A DNA stretch of 64,000 nucleotides from the NCBI RefSeq assembly GCF_042654245.1, contig NZ_JBHSGI010000005.1, positions 62,001 to 126,000 on the forward strand, in the 5' to 3' direction. The translations under genes were made by a program, and so were the position numbers. This document shows, piece by piece, positions 18,786-27,239 of this stretch. Numbering within the stretch: the first letter of the stretch is position 1; each line of letters starts with the position of its first letter. This DNA is from Seohaeicola_A nanhaiensis (GTDB taxonomy: Bacteria; Pseudomonadota; Alphaproteobacteria; Rhodobacterales; Rhodobacteraceae). The notes below the pieces were generated by a model. That model saw nothing but the letters and a program-made list of their open reading frames with translations. It did not search any database and was not told the origin of the DNA.

Positions 18786-18861
18786 AACCTTTCCCGTCCC
18801 GGCGATCTGCGTTAGAGACGCGGCAATCCCGACTCACCCAAAACGGAAAGGTTTCGCACGC

Positions 18862-20076
18862 ATGACCAAGATCAAAGTGGCTAACCCGGTCGTTGAACTC
18901 GACGGCGACGAGATGACCCGGATCATCTGGGACTTCATCAAGCAAAAGCTCATTCTGCCCTATCTCGACATCGACCTGAAATACTACGATCTCGGCATCA
19001 TGGCCCGCGACGAGACCAACGACCAGATCACGGTCGATGCGGCCAATGCGATCAAGCAGTACGGCGTCGGCGTCAAATGCGCCACCATTACGCCCGACGA
19101 ACAGCGGGTCGAGGAATTCGGCCTGAAAGAGATGTGGCGCTCGCCCAACGGCACCATCCGCAACATCCTCGGCGGCGTGATCTTCCGCGAGCCGATCATC
19201 TGCAAGAACGTGCCGCGCCTGGTCCCCGGCTGGACCAAGCCCATCGTCGTCGGCCGTCACGCCTTTGGCGACCAGTATCGCGCCACCGACTTCCGCTTTC
19301 CCGGCAAGGGCAAGCTGACGATCAAGTTCGTCGGCGAAGACGGCGAGACGATCGAGAAGGAGGTCTTCAACGCCCCCGGTGCCGGTGTCACCATGGCGAT
19401 GTACAACCTCGACCAGTCGATCATCGACTTCGCCCGCTCCTCGATGAACTACGGCCTGCTCAAGGGCTGGCCGGTGTATCTGTCGACCAAGAACACCATC
19501 CTCAAGGCCTATGACGGCCGCTTCAAGGATCTGTTCCAGAAGGTCTACGAGGAAGAGTTCGAAGAGCAGTTCAAGAAGGCCGGCATCACCTACGAGCACC
19601 GCCTGATCGACGACATGGTCGCCTCGGCGCTCAAATGGTCGGGCGGCTATGTCTGGGCCTGCAAGAACTACGACGGCGACGTCCAGTCCGACACCGTGGC
19701 CCAGGGCTTCGGTTCGCTCGGCCTGATGACCTCGGTGCTGATGACCCCCGACGGAAAGATCGTCGAGGCCGAAGCGGCCCACGGCACCGTGACACGCCAT
19801 TACCGCCAGCATCAGAAGGGCGAGCAGACCTCGACCAACTCGGTCGCCTCGATCTATGCTTGGACCGGCGGCCTCAAGCACCGCGCCAAGCTCGACAACA
19901 ACGACGCGCTGATGAACTTCGCCACCACGCTGGAACGCGTCGTGGTCGAAACCGTCGAAGCCGGCGACATGACCAAGGACCTCGCCCTGCTGGTCGGACC
20001 GGAACAGAAGTGGCTCACCACCATGGGCTACCTCGAAAAGGTGGACGAGAACCTGAATAAGGCCCTCGCCGGCTGA
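18862..20076 (+). CDS. icd: NADP-dependent isocitrate dehydrogenase
   Basis: A 404-aa homodimeric, eukaryote-type NADP-IDH (as in Rhizobiales and mitochondria) that converts isocitrate to 2-oxoglutarate, CO2 and NADPH in the TCA cycle. Family blocks are NPVVELDGDEMTRIIW at the N terminus, the substrate-binding LRNILGG-type loop (here TIRNILGGVIFREPI), IDDMVASALKWSGGYVWACKNYDGDVQSD for metal binding, and EAAHGTVTRHYR near the NADP site. Length is typical. It is monocistronic, with a strong terminator 22 bp past the stop. Confidence 0.97.
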   Translation: MTKIKVANPVVELDGDEMTRIIWDFIKQKLILPYLDIDLKYYDLGIMARDETNDQITVDAANAIKQYGVGVKCATITPDEQRVEEFGLKEMWRSPNGTIRNILGGVIFREPIICKNVPRLVPGWTKPIVVGRHAFGDQYRATDFRFPGKGKLTIKFVGEDGETIEKEVFNAPGAGVTMAMYNLDQSIIDFARSSMNYGLLKGWPVYLSTKNTILKAYDGRFKDLFQKVYEEEFEEQFKKAGITYEHRLIDDMVASALKWSGGYVWACKNYDGDVQSDTVAQGFGSLGLMTSVLMTPDGKIVEAEAAHGTVTRHYRQHQKGEQTSTNSVASIYAWTGGLKHRAKLDNNDALMNFATTLERVVVETVEAGDMTKDLALLVGPEQKWLTTMGYLEKVDENLNKALAG

Positions 20077-20098
20077 TCAGGCGCCAAGAAAACAAAAA

Positions 20099-20133
20099 AC
20101 CGCGCGCAACTCCCGTTGCGCGCGGTCTTTTTT
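20099..20133. terminator. Bidirectional Rho-independent terminator after icd
   Basis: A perfect 12-bp stem ACCGCGCGCAAC / GTTGCGCGCGGT with a TCCC loop, followed by CTTTTTTC on the plus strand and preceded by an A-rich tract that gives a T-run for leftward transcription. It separates icd from the convergent RTX gene and can stop both. Confidence 0.9.
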
Positions 20134-20146
20134 CGCCAGTATCGGA

Positions 20147-21904
20147 TCAGAGGAAATCAAAGGTGATATCCGCCCGGTCCAGCACGACGCCGCTCAGCGT
20201 GACCGAGGCCGACCCGAAGCTCACCAGAGTATCGCTGCCGTCGTTGCTCACGTCGATGATGCCCGGCTTGGCACCGCGCAGATCAATTTCCAGCACGTCG
20301 CCTGCACCGTAGTCGATGATCGTGTCATGACCGGTCACACTGCGCACGAATTGGAAGGTGTCATTGCCCATCCCACCGGCCATCACGTCGTCGCCCAGCC
20401 CGCCGCGCAGAACATCGTTGCCGGCCTGGCCCGACAACCGGTCGTCGCCCTGCCCGCCGCCCAGCACGTCGCGCCCGGAGCCGCCGAACAGCCGGTCGTC
20501 GCCCTCGCCGCCCCCAAGTCCGTCATTGCCGCCATTGCCGCGCAGCACATCGACACCCGCGCCACCGCGTAGCGCGTCGGCACCGGCCCCACCGGCCAGC
20601 CTGTCATTGCCGTTGCCGCCCACCAGCCGGTCATTGCCGCCGCGCCCGAGGATCAGGTCGTCGCCGTCCAACCCGAAGATCCGGTCGTGGCCCGCAACGC
20701 CGCCCAGCTGGTCGTCGCCAGCGGATCCCACAAACTTGCCGCTCGCGCCGTCGATCTCGAAATAGGCCAGCCGCAGGGTGTTGTGATCGCCGGAGTCGTC
20801 GGTGAACGCCAGGGCAATCCGCCCATCCGGCAGCTCGGTCAGCACCGGATCGCGCTGGTTTCCGGCGTCATTGACGCTGGCCTGCAGGCGCGTTTCCAGC
20901 TTTCCATCCGCATCAAAGAAAAGGATGTCGACCCCGACGTCGGTCTCGTCCGGGTCCGGATCGACAATCGCCATGACGAATCCGCCGCCCGCAAGACCGA
21001 TCATGTCGAACTGCGCATCGCCACTCTTTGATGAGATCTGATGCGAAACCGGTATTCTCTCGAACTCGATCTGCCCAAAGTCGTTAACAATAGACACATT
21101 GACACTCGAATTATCCGTGTCAATTGTCTCGATAAAAGCCAAAGCAAATCCATCGCCGGCCAGCGCCGCCAATTCGAGATTGCCCAAGGGCTTCGCTTTC
21201 TGTGATCCGTGGATGTAGAAGGTCAGAGGTTCGTAGACGCCCTGAAAACCCAAGGGTGTCTGAAACTGGGAATTATACATTGTGACCGAAATCCGGTCAG
21301 GCTCGGGGTCCGTCTCCACGACGGCCGTAACGATATTCCCGTTCGCCAGCTGAACCATATCATCGACTGACGCCAGTGCCACTAGCGGCGTGCCGCCAAA
21401 GTTGTAGACATAAGCCGCGCCATTTTCGAGCAGCGCGGCAAATCGACTGCCACCCAGCGACACGATCTCATTCAAAAGCTGCTCGGTTCCGACGGTGTCC
21501 TGGATTATATCGACGAAAAAAGTCCCCGTCGCCGTTCCGTCAGATGCGTAGGATTGCAGAAACACATCCGCATCCTCCGGCGCGTCTCCGGGCGCCAGTG
21601 TAGAAGTATACCCAATCCCGAACCCGCCGCCGTTGAGCGCAACCACCTGCGGGCGGTCCTGCACATACGGGCCGAAGGTGTTGATCTGAAGGATATCGCT
21701 GATCGCCGCGCCATCCGCTGTGAGAATCCGTGCGAAAACCGCGCCGTCCACGTCGTCGAAAACGTCGGTCGGATCGCCCAGAACCTCGCTCCAGGTCAAC
21801 AGCAGATTGCCGTTACTCAGAACCGTGACGTCCGGATCGTTTCCTCCAGCGCCAAAACCGGCCGATTCCAGGGTTATTTCACTTCCAATTGCCTGCAATT
21901 GCAT
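20147..21904 (-). CDS. RTX calcium-binding protein, probably type I secreted
   Basis: A 585-aa protein without signal peptide. Residues 1-390 form beta-rich repeats of the kind 'GGGFGIGYTS...', 'GDGFALAFIET', 'GGGFVMAIVDP', 'DGRIALAFTDD'. Residues 393-519 hold 14 tandem RTX nonapeptides (GGxGxDxLx), which bind Ca2+ outside the cell, and the short C terminus ends DRADITFDFL as in type I secretion substrates. No secretion genes are adjacent. Its middle part (about 21.0-21.5 kb) has visibly lower GC than the flanks, hinting at mosaic origin. Adhesin or matrix roles are possible but unproven. Confidence 0.85.
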   Translation of the reverse strand: MQLQAIGSEITLESAGFGAGGNDPDVTVLSNGNLLLTWSEVLGDPTDVFDDVDGAVFARILTADGAAISDILQINTFGPYVQDRPQVVALNGGGFGIGYTSTLAPGDAPEDADVFLQSYASDGTATGTFFVDIIQDTVGTEQLLNEIVSLGGSRFAALLENGAAYVYNFGGTPLVALASVDDMVQLANGNIVTAVVETDPEPDRISVTMYNSQFQTPLGFQGVYEPLTFYIHGSQKAKPLGNLELAALAGDGFALAFIETIDTDNSSVNVSIVNDFGQIEFERIPVSHQISSKSGDAQFDMIGLAGGGFVMAIVDPDPDETDVGVDILFFDADGKLETRLQASVNDAGNQRDPVLTELPDGRIALAFTDDSGDHNTLRLAYFEIDGASGKFVGSAGDDQLGGVAGHDRIFGLDGDDLILGRGGNDRLVGGNGNDRLAGGAGADALRGGAGVDVLRGNGGNDGLGGGEGDDRLFGGSGRDVLGGGQGDDRLSGQAGNDVLRGGLGDDVMAGGMGNDTFQFVRSVTGHDTIIDYGAGDVLEIDLRGAKPGIIDVSNDGSDTLVSFGSASVTLSGVVLDRADITFDFL

Positions 21905-22035
21905 GTCTGCCTCATGATTTTAAATCCAGAACTTGAAGGCATTGGGTCAATTTCGATCCACCCTGTCAACCGCAGCTTTTAAGGCATTAATTTTGTGCAA
22001 ACGGCAGGGATAAATTCCCCACACAGATCACGCTC

Positions 22036-22830
22036 TCAGGCTGCGCGCTCGGCCTCGAAAAGACCGAAAGGCTCGGTCACGACGCGCGCGCCATCGAACC
22101 GGCAGACGGTGCCGATCTCTACCTCGGTCCACCCCAGGCCATCGCTTTCCAGCGGCTCCGACACCACCATGAACCCGCCCCGCTCGGCGCAGTGACGGTA
22201 ATACAGCGTCGGCGCCTCCGCGTCCGAGGCATAGCGCACCGCCCAGAGCTGCTCGCCATTCGACCAGGCCGCCGAGAGTCGCAGGTACGGTGCTGTCCCG
22301 CGCGTCTCGGACAGGCGCTGCATATCAGCCGCCGCCCGCCGCATCGCGCCCACCGGATCTGCGTCCAGCCCCAGCCCCAGCGCATGCAGGAAGATCGCCT
22401 CGCTGTCCGTCGCCCCTTTGCGCATGGGATAGAGCGCGTCGTCGATCCCCATGTCGGCGTGTTTGCGGAAGGCGTCGAAGCCCCCAACCTGCCCATTGTG
22501 CATGAAACTCCACCGCCCCACCGCGAAGGGATGGCAGTTGTTGCGGCTGATCGCCGACCCGGTCGAGGCGCGCACATGCGCGAGGAACAGCGGCGAGCGC
22601 ACCTGCCGCGCCACCGCGGCCAGGTTCGGATCCGACCAGGCGGGATAGACGTCGCGATACAGCCCCGGCTCGGGCCGGTGATCGTACCAGGCGACGCCAA
22701 AGCCATCCGCGTTGACGGTGCTGGTGCACCGCTCGGCCTGATGGCTCTGCACGATCAGGGAATGGCCGGGCCGGCTGACAATCTCTTCCAGAAAGATCGG
22801 CTTACCGATCCAGGCGGCCCATCGGCACAT
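22036..22830 (-). CDS. Class II glutamine amidotransferase (YafJ-like)
   Basis: A 264-aa Ntn-type glutaminase. The catalytic Cys2 is exposed after Met removal (MCRWAAWIG); other glutaminase-site blocks are NADGFGVAWYD, FLAHVRASTGSAISRNNCHPF and MHNGQVGG. The family includes YafJ and EgtC; no synthase domain is attached and no ergothioneine genes are nearby, so the ammonia acceptor is unknown. It directly abuts the upstream DUF6356-like gene with no gap, suggesting a two-gene operon. Confidence 0.88.
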   Translation of the reverse strand: MCRWAAWIGKPIFLEEIVSRPGHSLIVQSHQAERCTSTVNADGFGVAWYDHRPEPGLYRDVYPAWSDPNLAAVARQVRSPLFLAHVRASTGSAISRNNCHPFAVGRWSFMHNGQVGGFDAFRKHADMGIDDALYPMRKGATDSEAIFLHALGLGLDADPVGAMRRAAADMQRLSETRGTAPYLRLSAAWSNGEQLWAVRYASDAEAPTLYYRHCAERGGFMVVSEPLESDGLGWTEVEIGTVCRFDGARVVTEPFGLFEAERAA

Positions 22831-23037
22831 TCACTTTCCCCGGTTGTGGGTGCGTTGATACATCTCGGCGATCATCGTGCTGGCAGTCCGCTCGAACAGG
22901 CAGGGGATCACCGCATGAACCGCTGCCGCGCAGGCCGCCCCGAACAGACGCAGGGAAAAGCCGCCGGCAAAGCGCGCATGTTCGAAATAGCTTTCATCCA
23001 CGCTGCGCGGATGGTCGAGGAAGACACGGGTAATCAT
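22831..23037 (-). CDS. DUF6356-like small membrane protein
   Basis: A 68-aa protein with a single hydrophobic region (about 28-48) and the pattern FLDHPRSVDESYFEHARFA...HAVIPCLFERTASTMI, which I recall from the DUF6356 family of Rhodobacterales and sphingomonads. Function unknown. Its stop codon immediately precedes the amidotransferase ATG. It is divergent from the Lrp regulator gene, and their shared 117-bp upstream region contains a palindrome. Confidence 0.7.
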   Translation of the reverse strand: MITRVFLDHPRSVDESYFEHARFAGGFSLRLFGAACAAAVHAVIPCLFERTASTMIAEMYQRTHNRGK

Positions 23038-23086
23038 GCGACGCTCCTGTTTTTCGAGATGGACGACACATTAACCGACGGATACC

Positions 23087-23099
23087 GGGATATTATCCC
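23087..23099. promoter_or_regulatory. Palindrome between DUF6356 and lrp-like genes
   Basis: GGGATATTATCCC is a perfect inverted repeat around one central base, 50 bp from the DUF6356 start and 56 bp from the regulator start. Lrp/AsnC regulators commonly bind such imperfect palindromes in their own promoters, so autoregulation is a reasonable guess. Confidence 0.4.
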
Positions 23100-23154
23100 A
23101 AAGCGCAACCAAATTTTGTTGATTGCGAGATCATGTCCCACGATAGTGGCATAC

Positions 23155-23613
23155 ATGAGGACGATTGATGACATGGACCGGCGCATTCTGGCGCATTTGC
23201 AGAAAGATGCGTCCATTCCGCTGGACGATCTCGGCGCCCGCGTCGGCCTTTCGCGCAACGCCTGCTGGCGCCGTATCAAGGCGCTGGAAGAGTCCGGCGT
23301 GATCCGCGGCCGCGTCACCCTGCTCGATCCCGAGGCACTCGGGCTGGGCCTGACCGTCTTCATCTTCGTGCGCACCAGCCGCCACGAGCCCGACTGGCTC
23401 GACAAGTTCGCCCGCGCCACCCGGGCGATGCCCGAAATCCTTGGCGCCTACCGGATGAGCGGCGATCTCGACTACCTGATCCGCGCCCGCGTCGCCGATG
23501 TCGCCGGCTACGACCGGCTCTACCGTGCGTTGATCCGCAAGGTCGAGATGTCAGATGTCTCTTCCAGCTTCGTGATGGAAGAGATCAAGGAAACGACTGA
23601 GCTGCCTCTGTAA
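23155..23613 (+). CDS. Lrp/AsnC family transcriptional regulator
   Basis: A 152-aa Lrp-type regulator with an N-terminal AsnC helix-turn-helix (MDRRILAHLQKDASIPLDDLGARVGLSRNACWRRIKALEESGVI) and a RAM/AsnC ligand domain (ILGAYRMSGDLDYLIRARVADV). The effector is probably an amino acid. I chose the ATG giving MRTIDDMDRR; a start six codons later is possible, as neither has a strong ribosome site. Its last 29 bp run antisense to the end of the monooxygenase gene. Confidence 0.9.
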   Translation: MRTIDDMDRRILAHLQKDASIPLDDLGARVGLSRNACWRRIKALEESGVIRGRVTLLDPEALGLGLTVFIFVRTSRHEPDWLDKFARATRAMPEILGAYRMSGDLDYLIRARVADVAGYDRLYRALIRKVEMSDVSSSFVMEEIKETTELPL

Positions 23614-24712
23614 CGTCGTAACCGTGGACCCAGGCGAAGTCCGGCGCCACCCGCGCGCCACCCAGCCGCAGCACGAGTTGCGCCACCTGGCGCATGGGCG
23701 CGCGCAGGTGGAACCGCCAGGCATTGCGCCCGGCCTCGGCCACAACCGCCTTGGCACGATCCTTCCGCAGCGCCTCGTAGCGCGCGAAACCGCTGCCATT
23801 CCCCAGACAGGCCGCCAGCGTCCAGGCGTCCTCCAGCGCCAGGCACGCCCCCTGCGCCAGGAACGGCAGCGTCGGATGCGCCGCGTCGCCCAGCAGCGCA
23901 GCCCGCCCCCGATACCACCGCTCGGCCACAGGATGCAGATGCAGCGCCCAGAGATGGGCCGTCTCGACCCGCGCCAGCGCGCTCCGCACCACACCGCCGA
24001 ATCCCGCGAACCGCGCGCGCAGCTCGTCCGGGTCGCCCTCGCGCCGCCAGCTCTCTTCGGTCCAATCCCGCCGCTCTTCCACCGCGACGATGTTCAGCAG
24101 CGCCCCGCCCCGCAGCGGGTAGATCACCACATGCCGCCCCGGCCCCATCCACAGCTGCGCCACCGCCTGCTCGCCCTGCCCAGGCACCAGTGCCCGCCAA
24201 GCGACCTGCCCGGTGAACCGCGGGCGTGCCGCGCCGTTGATTGCCCCGCGCGAAACACCCCGCGCCCCATCCGCTCCGATGAAAACTTGGGCAGTTTCCG
24301 ACGATCCATCCGCAAAAGTGACCTGCCCCGCCTCCGCGTCGACTGCCACTGCCTGCCGTCCGAGCTCCACTGTCACGCCGAGCGCCTGCGCCCGCGAGGC
24401 CAGCTGCGCCAGCAGATCGGCGCGATGGAAATACCAGGTCGGTCCCGCCGCCGGCGGTCCCAGCCGCAGCACCAGCCGCCCGGCGCGACCATCGCGCAGC
24501 TCGGTCCCCTCGGATTGCACCGCACCTTCGGATGTCACCCCCAGGCGCTCCAGCACCACCATCCCGTTTGGGCTGATCTGCAACCCCGCGCCCACCTCGG
24601 TCAGCGCCGGTGCCTGCTCGATCACCCGGACCCGCGCGCCGCCCTGCGCCAGCGCCACCGCCGCCGCCATACCGCCGATCCCGGCGCCCAGAATTGCAAC
24701 GTCCTGTCCCAA
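23585..24712 (-). CDS. FAD-dependent aromatic-type monooxygenase
   Basis: A 375-aa group A flavoprotein monooxygenase (UbiH / salicylate hydroxylase-like): GxGxxG dinucleotide motif in AILGAGIGGMAAAVALA, the second FAD motif VFIGADGARG, and GDAAHPTLPFLAQGACLALED. The ISPNG motif fits 3-hydroxybenzoate 6-hydroxylase and salicylate hydroxylase relatives. The start is uncertain: this TTG has a GAGG site about 9 nt upstream, while another TTG five codons earlier (24727) lies inside the T-tract of the dksA terminator. Substrate not identifiable. Confidence 0.85.
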   Translation of the reverse strand: MGQDVAILGAGIGGMAAAVALAQGGARVRVIEQAPALTEVGAGLQISPNGMVVLERLGVTSEGAVQSEGTELRDGRAGRLVLRLGPPAAGPTWYFHRADLLAQLASRAQALGVTVELGRQAVAVDAEAGQVTFADGSSETAQVFIGADGARGVSRGAINGAARPRFTGQVAWRALVPGQGEQAVAQLWMGPGRHVVIYPLRGGALLNIVAVEERRDWTEESWRREGDPDELRARFAGFGGVVRSALARVETAHLWALHLHPVAERWYRGRAALLGDAAHPTLPFLAQGACLALEDAWTLAACLGNGSGFARYEALRKDRAKAVVAEAGRNAWRFHLRAPMRQVAQLVLRLGGARVAPDFAWVHGYDVTEAAQSFP

Positions 24713-24732
24713 ACCGCCCTGCCTCAAAAGCG

Positions 24733-24763
24733 ACGGCGCCGGAGCAGTCTGCCCCGGCGCCGT
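24733..24763 (-). terminator. Terminator after dksA
   Basis: A perfect 10-bp stem ACGGCGCCGG / CCGGCGCCGT with an 11-nt loop, followed on the minus strand by CGCTTTTG. It lies 25 bp downstream of the dksA stop and immediately upstream of the monooxygenase start, so monooxygenase expression needs read-through, or a promoter inside or after the hairpin. Confidence 0.7.
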
Positions 24764-24787
24764 GAAATTTCTCGCAAAACCCGCGCC

Positions 24788-25210
24788 TTAGTCGTCGCGG
24801 TGCACCTTCTCGCGCCGCTCGTGACGTTCCTGCGCCTCCAGGCTCATCGTCGCGATCGGACGGGCATCCAGCCGCTTGAGCGAGATCGGCTCGCCGGTCA
24901 CTTCGCAATATCCGTATTCGTTTTCCTCGATCCGGCGCAGCGCGGCGTCGATCTTGGCGACCAGCTTGCGCTGCCGGTCCCGGGTGCGCAGTTCCAGCGC
25001 CCGGTCGGTCTCTTCGCTGGCGCGGTCGGCGATGTCGGGAATATTGCGGGTGCCGTCCTGAAGGCCTTCGATCGTGTCGCGGCTGTCTTCAAGAAGATCG
25101 TGCTTCCAGTTCAATAGCTTTCTGCGGAAGTATTCAATCTGGCGATCATTCATGAAAGGTTCATCTTCGGCCGGCCGGTAATCGTCCGGCAGAAAAACGT
25201 CCTGCTTCAT
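24788..25210 (-). CDS. dksA: RNA polymerase-binding protein DksA (single-cysteine type)
   Basis: A 140-aa DksA that works with ppGpp on RNA polymerase. The coiled coil carries the conserved tip D59-xx-D62-x-A64 (DIADRA). The zinc-finger positions read C102, T105, S123, A126 instead of four cysteines, so no classical Zn site; such C-T-S-A variants are known among alphaproteobacterial and other DksA proteins. Start is ambiguous: the ATG used (MKQDVFLPDDYRPAEDE) has GAGGGAG 5 nt upstream, while an ATG 12 codons earlier (25246) has AGGAAG. A terminator follows. Confidence 0.93.
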   Translation of the reverse strand: MKQDVFLPDDYRPAEDEPFMNDRQIEYFRRKLLNWKHDLLEDSRDTIEGLQDGTRNIPDIADRASEETDRALELRTRDRQRKLVAKIDAALRRIEENEYGYCEVTGEPISLKRLDARPIATMSLEAQERHERREKVHRDD

Positions 25211-25393
25211 CTGCACTCCCTCGGATTGACCCACAACTTCGGACATGACACTTCCTTGGAACACGGGTTCCCCACTGCCGCAGCGTTTAGCCGAGCCACC
25301 GCAGAATGTCACTACACAATAGCATCCGCTTCACGCTAAAAGCCCCCCGCGCAGGCGGATCCAAGGGACCGGGAAACAAGGGATTGGAATGAC

Positions 25394-26236
25394 ATGAAAT
25401 TTCAGGGAACCAGCGAATATGTGGCGACCGACGACCTGACGATCGCGGTAAATGCCGCCGTCACGCTCGAACGTCCGCTGCTGGTCAAGGGCGAGCCGGG
25501 CACCGGCAAGACCGAGCTCGCACGCCAGGTCGCCAACGCCCTCGGGATGGACATGATCGAGTGGAACATCAAATCCACCACCCGTGCCCAGCAAGGACTG
25601 TATGAGTATGATGCCGTCAGCCGCCTGCGCGATAGCCAGCTTGGCGACGAGCGCGTCCATGACGTGCGCAACTACATCAAGAAGGGCAAGCTCTGGCAGG
25701 CCTTCGAGTCGGACAAGCGCGTGGTGCTGCTGATCGACGAGATCGACAAGGCCGATATCGAATTCCCGAACGACCTGCTGCAGGAACTCGACCGGATGGA
25801 GTTCTTCGTCTACGAGACCGGCGAAACGATCCGCGCCAAACATCGCCCCGTCGTCATCATCACCTCGAACAACGAGAAAGAGCTGCCCGACGCCTTCCTG
25901 CGCCGCTGCTTCTTCCACTACATCCGCTTCCCAGATGAACCGACCATGCGCAAGATCGTCGAAGTCCACCATCCGGGCATCAAGGAGGCGCTGCTCACAA
26001 CCGCGCTCACCCAGTTCTACGAATTGCGCGAACAGCCGGGCCTCAAGAAAAAGCCCTCGACCTCCGAAGTGCTCGACTGGCTGAAACTGCTCCTGGCCGA
26101 GGATCTGACCCCCGAGGACCTCAAGCGCGACGGCGCCAACGCTCTGCCCAAGCTGCACGGCGCGCTCTTGAAGAACGAACAGGACGTGCACCTCTTCGAA
26201 CGCCTCGCCTTCATGGCCCGCTCCAAGACGCGCTAG
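25394..26236 (+). CDS. MoxR-type AAA+ ATPase
   Basis: A 280-aa MoxR-family AAA+ ATPase: Walker A GEPGTGKT (33-40), Walker B VVLLIDEIDKAD (about 109-120), sensor-1 region PVVIITSNNEKELPDAFLRRC with arginine fingers. MoxR ATPases act as chaperones that insert cofactors or remodel complexes together with VWA-domain partners; the CoxD/CoxE pair of CO dehydrogenase maturation is the best known example. The VWA partner here lies about 3 kb downstream, with four genes in between. All genes of the block are co-directional with short gaps. Confidence 0.92.
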   Translation: MKFQGTSEYVATDDLTIAVNAAVTLERPLLVKGEPGTGKTELARQVANALGMDMIEWNIKSTTRAQQGLYEYDAVSRLRDSQLGDERVHDVRNYIKKGKLWQAFESDKRVVLLIDEIDKADIEFPNDLLQELDRMEFFVYETGETIRAKHRPVVIITSNNEKELPDAFLRRCFFHYIRFPDEPTMRKIVEVHHPGIKEALLTTALTQFYELREQPGLKKKPSTSEVLDWLKLLLAEDLTPEDLKRDGANALPKLHGALLKNEQDVHLFERLAFMARSKTR

Positions 26237-26246
26237 GCCAAACCGA

Positions 26247-27146
26247 ATGCTCAACGTCCTGACCGGGAACATCCTGCCGGTTTTCTCCGTACTGGCGTTG
26301 GGCTTCATCCTGGGCCGCGGGCGCGTCGTCTCCGAGACCGAAGCGCGCGCGGCCAACCGACTTGCCTTCCTGATCTTCCAGCCGGCCCTGATCTTTCCGC
26401 TGGTGGCCCAGTTCGATGTCTCGACCTTCCCGGCGAAGGCACTCGCGCTCTATGTCGTGGCCGAGATCCTCTGCTTCACGCTCACCTACCTGATCGCCCG
26501 CCGCGTCTTCGGACGCGAACATGGCGAAAGCTGGCTGCTGGCGATGGCGGTCGTCTTCGTCAACACGCTGCTCTATGTCTGGCCGATCTCGGTGCTGATC
26601 TACGGCACCGCTGGCGCCGCGCCGATCACCGCCATCGTCGCCTGGGACTCCACCGTCTCCTTCGCCTTCTTCATCATCTCGATGGAGCTGATCTCGGGCA
26701 AGGACGGCACCTCCGCCGCCGTGCGTTCGATGGGCCGGAACCCGGTGCTGGTGGCCATTGTGCTGGGCATCGCGATGAACCTCGCCGGCCTCGCCATCCC
26801 CGCGCCGGTGGAAACCGCCCTGCACTACGCCGGCGCCGCCGCCTCGCCGCTGACCCTGTTGGCGGTCGGCATCATCCTCTCAGGCAGCCGGCTAACCCCC
26901 AGCCCCGTCGTCGTCACCGTCTCGGCCTTCAAGCTCGCGCTCTTCCCCGCCATCGTCTGGGCGCTGATCGCCTTTGTCGACCCCGGCGACAGTGCCGCCC
27001 CGCTGTTCCTGCTCACCGCCGCCGGCCCTTCCGGCATGATGGCCTTCGCCCTCGCCCTGCTCTACGGCGTGCGCACCGATGCCATCACTCCGGTCATCAT
27101 CTGGACCAGCTTCCTCTCGCTCATCCCGCTCGCTCTGCTGGCGTGA
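26247..27146 (+). CDS. AEC family transporter
   Basis: A 299-aa membrane protein with about ten helices and the AEC (auxin efflux carrier) architecture: two bundles, with FSVLALGFILGRGRVVSETEARAANRLAF at the start and GILSGSRL-like and TAAGPSGMMAFALALLYG motifs in the second half. AEC members move organic acids or malonate/malate-like solutes. It begins 10 bp after the MoxR stop, so the two are probably cotranscribed. Substrate unknown. Confidence 0.88.
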   Translation: MLNVLTGNILPVFSVLALGFILGRGRVVSETEARAANRLAFLIFQPALIFPLVAQFDVSTFPAKALALYVVAEILCFTLTYLIARRVFGREHGESWLLAMAVVFVNTLLYVWPISVLIYGTAGAAPITAIVAWDSTVSFAFFIISMELISGKDGTSAAVRSMGRNPVLVAIVLGIAMNLAGLAIPAPVETALHYAGAAASPLTLLAVGIILSGSRLTPSPVVVTVSAFKLALFPAIVWALIAFVDPGDSAAPLFLLTAAGPSGMMAFALALLYGVRTDAITPVIIWTSFLSLIPLALLA

Positions 27147-27239
27147 CGGCCCCGCCCACTGTTGCCGCCGCGCCGCGCGCTCTCTAATCTGCGCCCTGTG
27201 CGTCTTGAGCGCACGTCCGCTCTTTGCCACGGTGCCGCC

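Noticed and set aside
21905..22035. Promoter for the RTX gene with TTGACA on the minus strand
   Set aside because: TTGACA is present (21969-21964) but no acceptable -10 at 16-18 bp; the AT-rich stretch alone is not enough.
23117..23136. FnrL/FNR-type site TTGAT...ATCAT before the Lrp gene
   Set aside because: The half-sites are six bases apart instead of four and the second half is imperfect.
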